Source of the DNA: CAXXOK01 sp963675365
GTDB taxonomy: Bacteria > Bacillota > Clostridia > Christensenellales > Aristaeellaceae
Assembly: GCA_963675365.2 (NCBI GenBank)
Contig: CAXXVA010000003.1
Location: 744,001-808,000, forward strand
Length of the DNA: 64,000 nucleotides
Direction: 5' to 3'
This document shows, one piece after another, positions 18,184 through 25,764 of the stretch (positions are counted from its first letter, which is position 1; each line of letters begins with the position of its first letter). The notes beneath the pieces are model-generated. The model saw nothing but the letters and a program-made list of their open reading frames with translations, made no database searches and was not told the DNA's origin. A program made the position numbers and the translations under genes.

Positions 18184-20064
18184 TTGGATCTTTGCGATAT
18201 CAAGAACCCGACGGACATACTGGACCTGAACGCCGGGGAATGCAAACAACTGGCCGCGGAGATACGCGAAACCATCATCCATACCGTATCCGAAAACGGG
18301 GGGCACTTGTCCTCCAATCTCGGTGCGGTGGATATGACCATCGCGCTGCACCGCGCCTTTCACTCGCCCCGGGACCGTATCGTGTTCGACGTCGGGCATC
18401 AGGCCTATACGCACAAACTGCTGACCGGGCGGTATGACAAGTTCCACACGCTCCGCCAATACGGCGGGCTTTCCGGATTCCCCAAATGCTGCGAGAGCGA
18501 GCACGACTGTTTTGAAACCGGACATGCGAGCACCGGAATTTCCGCCGCACTGGGATTGGCTCGCGCCAGAGATCTGCGCGGCGAAACCCATCACGTCGTC
18601 GCGGTCGTAGGCGACGGCGCGCTGACCGGCGGCATGTGCTACGAAGCGCTCAACGACTGCGGAAACACCAAAACCAAGCTGATCGTCGTGATCAACGACA
18701 ATGAAATGTCCATTACCAAAAACGTCGGCGCGCTCAGCAAGTATCTGGGCAAGCTGCGCGCAAGCCGCGGATGGTATTCGGCCAAGCGCACGGTGGATAA
18801 GGGCCTGCGGCGCATTCCGTGGATCGGCCCGCCGCTGGCGCGTGCGCTGTATACGCTGAAGAAAGCCGTCCGTACGCTGTTTGTGGACGAAACCTTTTTC
18901 ACCGCGCTCGGTTTTGCCTATCTGGGCCCGATCGACGGTCACAATATCCAGGAAATGGAGCGGGTGTTCCGCCGGGCGCAGCTGATGGATATGCCGGTGG
19001 CCATTCACCTCAACACCATCAAGGGGTACGGTTACCAGAACGCCGAAGAAAAACCCGACGTGTTCCACGGTACGCCGCCGTTTTTCATCGATAACGGTAT
19101 GACGCAAAAGGACGCGAAGCAATCATACGGCAGCATTGCGGCGAAACTCCTGACGGAGATCGCGGAAACCGACGAGCGCATCACGCTCGTGACCGCCGCT
19201 ATGAGCCTTGGAACGGCGACGGATGAATTTTTTGCAAGGTTCCCGCAGCGCTCTTTTGACGTCGGAATCGCGGAAGAACACGCGGTAACGATGTGCGCGG
19301 GTCTGGCAAAAGGCGGCATGCGCCCGTATTTCTTCGTTTATTCCACCTTTCTGCAGCGCGGGTACGATCAGGTCATGCACGACGTATGCATTCAAAACCT
19401 TCCGGTGCTTTTCATGCTGGACCGCGCGGGGCTTGCCAACGGCGACGGCGAAACGCATCAGGGACTGTTCGATATCGCATATCTGCGCCATATTCCAAAT
19501 ATCCGGATCCTGGCACCGTCAGGTACGCGCGAGCTTACAGAGATGATCAAGGCAAGCGTTTCGTTTGACGGGCCCTGTGCCATTCGTTACCCCAAAAAAG
19601 CGGTTGCACAGGATCCTGGGCTGCAAACGACGCCGTTTGTGCTGGGCAAATGGAAAACGATCGCCGAGGGGCAAAAAGCTGCCGTACTCGCGGTCGGCAG
19701 CATGGTCGGTACGGCGCTGGAAGTTACCGAAACGCTGCGAAGCGAGGGGATGGATCTGGAAGTCGTCAACGCCTCCACCGTCAAACCGCTGGATACCGAA
19801 ACGCTTGAGCGCTTCACAAAAGCCAAGATACCGGTCTTCACGCTGGAAGAGCATGTGCTGGACGGCGGGTTTGGCAGCGCTGTGCTTGAATACAGCGCGA
19901 TGCACGGAGGGAAACTATCCGTCCATCCGATCGCCGTTCCGCCGAAGTTTGTGACCCACGGCGACCGCAAAACGCTCCTGAAAGAAACCGGATTGGACGC
20001 CGCTTCGGTAGCACGCGTCATCCGCGACACGATCAATCATCCCGGTGAGCGGCATGAGCGATAA
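18184..20064 (+). CDS. dxs: 1-deoxy-D-xylulose-5-phosphate synthase
   Basis: Dxs condenses pyruvate and glyceraldehyde-3-phosphate in the first step of the MEP isoprenoid pathway. The 626-residue protein has GGHLSSNLGAVD and VFDVGHQAYTHK. The thiamine diphosphate motif is GDGALTGGMCYEALN...NDN. The transketolase central block has GIAEEHAVTMCAGLA, and the C-terminal domain has EEHVLDGGFGSAV. The start is a TTG at 18184 behind AAAGGAG. It lies 12 bp after ddl and overlaps tlyA, so isoprenoid and rRNA-methylase genes are coupled, as in other Firmicutes. Confidence 0.97.
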   Translation: MDLCDIKNPTDILDLNAGECKQLAAEIRETIIHTVSENGGHLSSNLGAVDMTIALHRAFHSPRDRIVFDVGHQAYTHKLLTGRYDKFHTLRQYGGLSGFPKCCESEHDCFETGHASTGISAALGLARARDLRGETHHVVAVVGDGALTGGMCYEALNDCGNTKTKLIVVINDNEMSITKNVGALSKYLGKLRASRGWYSAKRTVDKGLRRIPWIGPPLARALYTLKKAVRTLFVDETFFTALGFAYLGPIDGHNIQEMERVFRRAQLMDMPVAIHLNTIKGYGYQNAEEKPDVFHGTPPFFIDNGMTQKDAKQSYGSIAAKLLTEIAETDERITLVTAAMSLGTATDEFFARFPQRSFDVGIAEEHAVTMCAGLAKGGMRPYFFVYSTFLQRGYDQVMHDVCIQNLPVLFMLDRAGLANGDGETHQGLFDIAYLRHIPNIRILAPSGTRELTEMIKASVSFDGPCAIRYPKKAVAQDPGLQTTPFVLGKWKTIAEGQKAAVLAVGSMVGTALEVTETLRSEGMDLEVVNASTVKPLDTETLERFTKAKIPVFTLEEHVLDGGFGSAVLEYSAMHGGKLSVHPIAVPPKFVTHGDRKTLLKETGLDAASVARVIRDTINHPGERHER

Positions 20065-20863
20065 AACGCGTATCGACGTCGCCATGGTGGGGCAGGGCCT
20101 TGCGGAGAGCCGGGAAAAAGCGCAGGCGCTCATCATGAGCGGCGTCGTGTATGTCAAAGAACAAAAAATCAACAAACCCTCCGAAAAAGTCACGGAAGAG
20201 GACGAGATCATCGTTCGCGGCCTGAAACCGCATCCCTACGTAAGCCGCGGGGGATTGAAGCTGGAAAAAGCTTTGAAAAGCTTCAAGCTGGACGTTTCCG
20301 GGATGACGGCGCTGGACATCGGCGCGGCGACCGGAGGATTTACAGACGTGCTTTTGCAAAACGGCGCCAAACACGTGATTGCGGTAGACGTCGGCTACGG
20401 TCAGCTGGATCTGAAAATCCGCAACGACGACCGCGTTACGGTGCTGGAGCGCACCAACGCGCGCTATCTGACCAAGGACATGATCGGCGGTCTGACACCC
20501 GCTATAACAGTAATGGACGTTTCCTTCATATCCGTCAAACTGATCCTGCCAGCGGCGGCGGAATTGATGGATCAAAAAGGTATATTCTGCATACTCATCA
20601 AGCCCCAGTTTGAGGCAGGGCGGGAGAATGTCGGCAAACACGGCGTCGTGCGCGATCAAAGCGTCCATATTTCGGTTATCAAAGGTGTCCGCGATTTCGC
20701 TGCGGAGATGGGCTATACCATGACGGCGCTTGATTTCTCGCCGATCAAGGGCCCTGCGGGCAATATCGAATTTCTGGCTCTTCTGCAACCCTCGAAGCAG
20801 AACGGCGCGGAGGTCGCGGACGCGCAAATTGAGCAAACCGTCATACAGTCTGAAAATCGTTAG
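20054..20863 (+). CDS. tlyA: TlyA-family rRNA 2'-O-methyltransferase (S4 domain)
   Basis: The 269-residue protein starts with an S4 RNA-binding domain (VAMVGQGLAESREKAQALIMSGVV). A Rossmann methyltransferase domain with the SAM loop ALDIGAATGGFTDVLLQNGA and the MDVSFISVKLILPA block follows. TlyA enzymes 2'-O-methylate cytidines in 16S and 23S rRNA; some members are annotated as hemolysins. The ATG at 20054 lies inside the dxs end. A GTG nine bases earlier is an alternative start. It ends with TAG. Confidence 0.94.
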   Translation: MSDKTRIDVAMVGQGLAESREKAQALIMSGVVYVKEQKINKPSEKVTEEDEIIVRGLKPHPYVSRGGLKLEKALKSFKLDVSGMTALDIGAATGGFTDVLLQNGAKHVIAVDVGYGQLDLKIRNDDRVTVLERTNARYLTKDMIGGLTPAITVMDVSFISVKLILPAAAELMDQKGIFCILIKPQFEAGRENVGKHGVVRDQSVHISVIKGVRDFAAEMGYTMTALDFSPIKGPAGNIEFLALLQPSKQNGAEVADAQIEQTVIQSENR

Positions 20864-20865
20864 TC

Positions 20866-20894
20866 TTGCAATGAATGAATATTCACAATATAAT
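20866..20894 (+). promoter_or_regulatory. Sigma-A promoter of nadK-argR-recN
   Basis: TTGCAA at 20866-20871 and TATAAT at 20889-20894 are spaced by 17 bp, just after tlyA. The nadK start is at 20927. Confidence 0.75.
20872..20885. promoter_or_regulatory. Candidate ArgR operator (ARG box)
   Basis: A perfect palindrome TGAAT-GAAT-ATTCA fits the ARG-box core TGAAT-N4-ATTCA. It occupies the spacer between the -35 and -10 elements. The arginine repressor gene is the second gene of the operon this promoter drives, so negative autoregulation is the simple reading. Confidence 0.7.
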
Positions 20895-20926
20895 ATACAG
20901 GAGTAGTATGAAACAGGAGTAGTTAA

Positions 20927-21763
20927 ATGCGCAACGCATACCTGCTGATGCACCCCAACCGAAAGGAACAGATCGCGATCGCGGAGCAGATCGTAGCGGT
21001 TTTGCATGCCGAGGGAATGACCGTTACCACGGAGCTGTGGCTGGAACAAGCCATTGGGAGCCGCACGGCGTTTGACCACGTTTCTTCGCCCGATTTTGTC
21101 ATCGCGGTCGGAGGGGACGGCACGTTTCTCACGGCAGTACAGTTGGCATTGGAGTGGGATATCCCGCTGCTGGGCGTGAACACGGGGCATATCGGCTTCC
21201 TGATCGAAATCAACCTGGATCAGCTTCCCGCAATCTGCGAACGGCTGAAAAACGGAGACTACGCGATTGAAAACAGGATGACGCTGGAGGTACTGCGCGA
21301 CGGCCAAGCCATCAAAACCGCGCTCAACGACGTCGTCATCAGCCGCGCGGGATACGCAAGGCTGATCACCGTCAAGGCGTCGGTGGAGCAGGAACTCGTC
21401 GCGCGGTACAAGGCCGACGGGCTGATTATTTCCACCCCGACGGGTTCCACCGGATATTCCCTGTCTGCGGGCGGACCGATCGTCTGCCCGGGGGTGGACT
21501 GCATCCTGCTGTCGCCGATCTGCCCGCATTCACTGCAGCACAGGCCAGTCGTCGCCGACGCCTCGCAGGTGATTACGGTGGAGCTGGACTGCGAACCCGA
21601 GCAACAGGTACAGCTCGATGTGGACGGCAGAATAGTCTGCAAGCTAGCTACATGTGAAAAGATCACCGTGAGGAGATCTGATAAAACCGTGAAGCTTTTC
21701 AGCTTTGGAACGCAAAGCTTTTTCCACCGTATCCGTGAAAAACTATCCGAGTGGAGCTGTTAA
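20927..21763 (+). CDS. nadK: NAD kinase
   Basis: NadK phosphorylates NAD to NADP. The 278-residue protein has the GGDGT motif (FVIAVGGDGTFLTA near residue 62), NTGHIGFLIEI near 86, and the NDVVISR and TGSTGYSLSAGGPIVCP blocks. The ATG at 20927 has AGGAG upstream. It is first in an operon with argR 15 bp downstream and recN. Confidence 0.96.
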   Translation: MRNAYLLMHPNRKEQIAIAEQIVAVLHAEGMTVTTELWLEQAIGSRTAFDHVSSPDFVIAVGGDGTFLTAVQLALEWDIPLLGVNTGHIGFLIEINLDQLPAICERLKNGDYAIENRMTLEVLRDGQAIKTALNDVVISRAGYARLITVKASVEQELVARYKADGLIISTPTGSTGYSLSAGGPIVCPGVDCILLSPICPHSLQHRPVVADASQVITVELDCEPEQQVQLDVDGRIVCKLATCEKITVRRSDKTVKLFSFGTQSFFHRIREKLSEWSC

Positions 21764-21778
21764 ACAGGAGGGAATCGA

Positions 21779-22228
21779 ATGAAAGCAACCAGGCAAAAGG
21801 CGATCCTCGAAATTATCCGCCAACAGGACATCAACACCCAGGAAGAGCTTGCCGAAGCGCTGAAAAAGCTGAATTTCAACGTCACCCAGGCGACAGTCTC
21901 GCGTGACATCAAGGAGCTCAGGCTTTTAAAGACGCTTTCCAGTGAAGGCGTTTACCGGTATACGATGGTGGAAAACGTCGAGCACACGCTGGACGAACGC
22001 TTCCGCAGGATATTCAGCGAATCGGTGCTGTCGGTATCGTCGGCCTATAATCAGGTTGTCATCCGTACCCTGTCCGGCAGCGCAAACGTAGCCGCGGAGA
22101 TGCTGGACAGTCTGGGCTGGTCCGAGGTCATCGGTACGCTCGCGGGCGACAACACGGTGCTTTTAATCGTGCGCACCATCGACGAGGTGGCGGAGATCCT
22201 GACAAAAATCAACGAAATGCTTCGTTAA
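21779..22228 (+). CDS. argR: Arginine repressor
   Basis: The 149-residue ArgR has an N-terminal winged helix (KATRQKAILEIIRQ, NVTQATVSRDIKELRL) that binds ARG boxes. The C-terminal domain hexamerises and binds arginine, with GTLAGDNTVLLIVRT near 118. No arginine biosynthetic genes are in the window. The location between nadK and recN is typical of Firmicutes. A matching operator lies in this operon's own promoter. Confidence 0.96.
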   Translation: MKATRQKAILEIIRQQDINTQEELAEALKKLNFNVTQATVSRDIKELRLLKTLSSEGVYRYTMVENVEHTLDERFRRIFSESVLSVSSAYNQVVIRTLSGSANVAAEMLDSLGWSEVIGTLAGDNTVLLIVRTIDEVAEILTKINEMLR

Positions 22229-22255
22229 TCCGCATGGAAAGGGACGTGCACAACT

Positions 22256-23962
22256 ATGCTCAAATCCATGACCGTACGAAACATAGCGCTGATTGAAGAA
22301 CTGAACGTAGATTTTTACACCGGCCTGCACGTGCTCACGGGCGAGACCGGCGCCGGGAAATCCATCGTGGTCGATTCTATCAACCTGGTGCTGGGGGAGC
22401 GGGCGGACAGGGGTTTAATCCGCACCGGCTGCGACAAAGCGACGGTCGAAGCGGTATTCGATATTTCCGACAATCAGGAGATTCTTACGCTGCTCAAAGC
22501 GGAATCGCTGGAAGCGGACGGCGGGCTGATGTCCGTGTACCGAGAAATCAGCGACCGTAATATTTGCCGCGTCTGCGGTGTGATCGTGCCGCTTACCCTG
22601 CTGCGGCAGATTACCGGAATTCTGGTGGACATTCATGGGCAGCACGAGCATCAGAGCCTGTTAAACGAGCATTATCACCTGGAGTATCTGGACGCGTTCG
22701 GCGACGGCGCCCATGGGACTTTGTGCAAGAACGTACGGGACGCATACGCCGCCTGGCACGAAGCCGGAGCGAAATTCAACGCCCTGCGCCGGGAAAACGT
22801 CCAGCGAGCGCAGCGCCAGGAATTTCTGGAAACGCGTATCAAGGAGTTGAAAGAAGCCAAGCCCGTCGTCGGGGAAAAGGAAACGCTTTCAAGCCTGCGC
22901 GTCCGCTTTGCGGATCATGAAAAGATATTGAACGCTTTAAAAACCGTCTACCAGAACCTTACGGCGAGCGAAGGCACAAATTTGGGCGTGAACGCGCTTC
23001 TGCGCGGCGCCGTGGAAGAAAGCCAGCGCATCGCCGAGTACGGCGAACGCTTCAAGGCGCTGTTCGACCGTCTGCAAAGCGCGTATTACGAAACCGAAGA
23101 GATCGCTTTGGACGTCCGCGCGATGGTGGACGAAGAGGACTTCGACGAGGAGAAGTACGAGCAGGTATCGGCCCGGCTGGACGTGTACCGCAGGCTTGAA
23201 AAGCGCTACGGAATGGAAGCCGACGAACTGAGCAATTATTACGAGGAGCTGTCACAGGAGCTCAAAGCCATCCAGACGATGGACGAAACGCTGAAGAAAG
23301 CCGAAACGCTTTATAAGCAAACGCTGTCGGAATACCGCAAGGCCGCGGCCGCGCTGACCGCTTCCAGAAAGCAGGTCTCGGAGCGGCTGCAGAGCATTAT
23401 CGAAAGCCAGCTCAACGACCTGGGCATGGAGAGCACGCGCTTTGCCTGCGTGTTCACCCCGCACGATCCAAACGGTAGGCAGCAGCCATCTCCAGAGGGC
23501 GACGACCATATCGCCTTTCATATCTCGCCCAACATCGGCGAACCGTTAAAGCCGCTCAAGCGCATTGCGTCCGGCGGTGAAATGTCGCGCATCATGCTGG
23601 CGATGAAAGCCGCAGCCGCGGACAAGCGACTGATCCCCACCATGATCTTTGACGAGATCGATACCGGCATCAGCGGCCGGGTCGCCGGCGTGGTTGCCGA
23701 AAAAATGGATGATATCGCACGATATCATCAAGTTATCTGTGTCTCACATCTGCCGCAGATCGCGGCGATGGCGGACCACCAGTATTTGGTTGAAAAACGT
23801 GTTTCCCAGGGGCGCACGGTGACGACCCTGAAAGAACTTGCATACGAGCAGCGCGTAGACGCCGTGGCGAGCCTGTTAGGCACGCAGGATTTCGGGGAGA
23901 GCAGCGGTAAGCTGCACGCCTGGAATATGGTGGAAGCGGCGCAGAACCGCAAGAAAAGCTGA
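22256..23962 (+). CDS. recN: DNA repair protein RecN
   Basis: RecN is an SMC-like ATPase that acts early in double-strand-break repair. The 568-residue protein has Walker A GETGAGKSIVVDS near residue 28 and a coiled-coil middle (about 150-380) with the DIHGQHEHQSLLN block before it. The signature is IASGGEMSRIMLAMK near 440, with Walker B FDEIDTGISGR. It is last in the nadK-argR-recN operon. It converges with era with no gap, and no terminator hairpin is evident. Confidence 0.97.
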   Translation: MLKSMTVRNIALIEELNVDFYTGLHVLTGETGAGKSIVVDSINLVLGERADRGLIRTGCDKATVEAVFDISDNQEILTLLKAESLEADGGLMSVYREISDRNICRVCGVIVPLTLLRQITGILVDIHGQHEHQSLLNEHYHLEYLDAFGDGAHGTLCKNVRDAYAAWHEAGAKFNALRRENVQRAQRQEFLETRIKELKEAKPVVGEKETLSSLRVRFADHEKILNALKTVYQNLTASEGTNLGVNALLRGAVEESQRIAEYGERFKALFDRLQSAYYETEEIALDVRAMVDEEDFDEEKYEQVSARLDVYRRLEKRYGMEADELSNYYEELSQELKAIQTMDETLKKAETLYKQTLSEYRKAAAALTASRKQVSERLQSIIESQLNDLGMESTRFACVFTPHDPNGRQQPSPEGDDHIAFHISPNIGEPLKPLKRIASGGEMSRIMLAMKAAAADKRLIPTMIFDEIDTGISGRVAGVVAEKMDDIARYHQVICVSHLPQIAAMADHQYLVEKRVSQGRTVTTLKELAYEQRVDAVASLLGTQDFGESSGKLHAWNMVEAAQNRKKS

Positions 23963-24862
23963 TTACTCCCGCTCCGTATACCCGAGCGTTCTCAGGTCGG
24001 CGGGCTGGTTGCGCCAGTTGGGGCGCACCTTCACCCAAAGCTGTAGATGGACGTGGGTGTTGAGTAGTTTTTCGATATCCTCCCGGGCCTGAGTGCCGAT
24101 CTGCCGGAGCATCGCGCCCTGCCTGCCGATGATGATACCTTTATGCGACGCGCGTTCGCAGTAGATCGTCGCGTTGATCTCGGTCAGCTTTTCTGAAACC
24201 TTTTCCACGCCAAGCACCTCGATACCGATTCCGTGGGGCACTTCGTCTTTGAGCAGATGGAGTGCCTTTTCACGTATCATTTCGGCGCAGATAAAGCGCT
24301 CCGGCTGGTCGGTCAGCGCATCGTCGGGGAAGTAACGGGGCCCTTCAGGCAGCGCTTTCACCAGCACGCTTTTCAAAAGCTCGGTGCCGTCGCCCGTCAG
24401 CGCGCTGACGGGTATGATCTCGTCGTATCCAGTTTGAGAAAAGGACTGGATAACCGAAAGAAGCTTGGATTTGGGAACCAGATCGATCTTGTTGAGAACC
24501 AGAATCTTATATACGTTCTGCGCGCTCATCTCTTCAGCAAGCTTGTGTTCCATGTCGCCCGCTTTGGACGCGTCGATGACCAGCGCCAGGGCGTCGATGC
24601 CCTGCAGGGAATCGCGCACCGTCTGCATCATATATTCGCCAAGGCGATTGTGCGGTTGATGGATACCGGGCGTATCCAAAAAAACGGCCTGATACTGTTT
24701 GCCCGTGATGATACCCATGATGCGGTTGCGCGTCGTCTGCGGTTTATTGGAGACGATGGCGAGCTTCTCGCCGAGCAGGCCGTTGAGCAGCGTGCTTTTG
24801 CCGACGTTCGGGCGGCCGATGATCGCGATGAAGCCTGAATGAAATACGGGTTGATTGTCCAT
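23963..24862 (-). CDS. era: GTPase Era
   Basis: Era is an essential GTPase for 30S subunit maturation. The 299-residue protein has G1 GRPNVGKST near residue 17, G3 DTPGIHQP, and G4 NKIDLVP. A C-terminal KH domain (about 205-285) contains GIIIGRQGAMLRQIG for 16S rRNA binding. It is 11 bp downstream of the ybeY-cdd fusion on the same strand. Confidence 0.97.
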   Translation of the reverse strand: MDNQPVFHSGFIAIIGRPNVGKSTLLNGLLGEKLAIVSNKPQTTRNRIMGIITGKQYQAVFLDTPGIHQPHNRLGEYMMQTVRDSLQGIDALALVIDASKAGDMEHKLAEEMSAQNVYKILVLNKIDLVPKSKLLSVIQSFSQTGYDEIIPVSALTGDGTELLKSVLVKALPEGPRYFPDDALTDQPERFICAEMIREKALHLLKDEVPHGIGIEVLGVEKVSEKLTEINATIYCERASHKGIIIGRQGAMLRQIGTQAREDIEKLLNTHVHLQLWVKVRPNWRNQPADLRTLGYTERE

Positions 24863-24873
24863 TCGTTTTCCTT

Positions 24874-25764
24874 TCAGGGAAGGTCTTTGGGTCCAAAGCC
24901 GTGGGGGAGAAGCTCTTTAAGTGTTGACTGGTCCGTTTTATCCTGCTCCCAGGCGACGAGCACGCGGATATCGGGTGCAAACTCGTTGAGCACCTGGCGG
25001 CAGGCGCCACAGGGCCACGGCGCGGCGCTTTCGGCGGCGATGGCGATGGCGGAAAACTCCGTCACACCGTCGCTGACCGCCCGGAAAATCGCGGAGCGCT
25101 CGGCGCAGATCGTCATCCCGAAGGATGCGTTTTCGATATTGGTACCGGTGAACACGCGACCGTCTTCGCTTAAGACGCAAGCTCCGACTTTAAAATGGCT
25201 GTACGGGCTGTATGACCTGCGCATGGCTTCTTTCGCCAGCACGATCAGCTGCGCGTCGTTGGGGAGGGCCGCTTTGTCCCCGTCGCGGGGGACGCCGGCC
25301 AGATCCAGCGCTTTTTCTTCCATCATTCTCATCTCCGTACGTTCCTGCGGGGTTGTGTGATCGTAACCGAAACAGTGAAATATCCCGTGCGCCAAAAGGT
25401 AGCACAGTTCGCGATCCGCTGAATGCCCGTATTCCTTCGCCTGTGCAAGCACATGCTCGTGCGAGATCACGATATCCCCCAGGAGATACGCCCGCTCGTC
25501 GGCGGAATATTCCCGCTGGATACGTTTTTGCGCGCCGGATGCGGTGACGCCATGCGGATAACCGACCGTGGGGAAGGACAGCACGTCGGTGGATTGATCC
25601 AGACCGCGTTGTTCCCGGTTGATCGTTTGGATCTCCGTATCATCCACCAGCGATAGGGTGACGGCGCAGGGGAGGGACAACCCTTCGGTCGCCGCACATG
25701 CGTCCGCCACTAACTCCACTGGCGCGGAAAACAGCTTACTTCCCTGCAGGCGGATTAGCTTCAT
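24874..25764 (-). CDS. Fused rRNA maturation factor YbeY and cytidine deaminase
   Basis: One 296-residue frame carries two enzymes. Residues 1-155 are the YbeY endoribonuclease with DVLSFP near 64 and the zinc motif HGIFHCFGYDH near 131. It acts in 16S 3' end processing and ribosome quality control. Residues ~165-290 are a cytidine deaminase with the SYSPYSHFKVGA start, CAERSAIF (catalytic Glu and zinc Cys) and PCGACRQVLNEF. In relatives these are separate neighbours (ybeY-dgkA-cdd-era). Here dgkA is absent and the two are joined without an internal stop. The start overlaps the end of pgpH by 29 bp. Confidence 0.93.
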   Translation of the reverse strand: MKLIRLQGSKLFSAPVELVADACAATEGLSLPCAVTLSLVDDTEIQTINREQRGLDQSTDVLSFPTVGYPHGVTASGAQKRIQREYSADERAYLLGDIVISHEHVLAQAKEYGHSADRELCYLLAHGIFHCFGYDHTTPQERTEMRMMEEKALDLAGVPRDGDKAALPNDAQLIVLAKEAMRRSYSPYSHFKVGACVLSEDGRVFTGTNIENASFGMTICAERSAIFRAVSDGVTEFSAIAIAAESAAPWPCGACRQVLNEFAPDIRVLVAWEQDKTDQSTLKELLPHGFGPKDLP

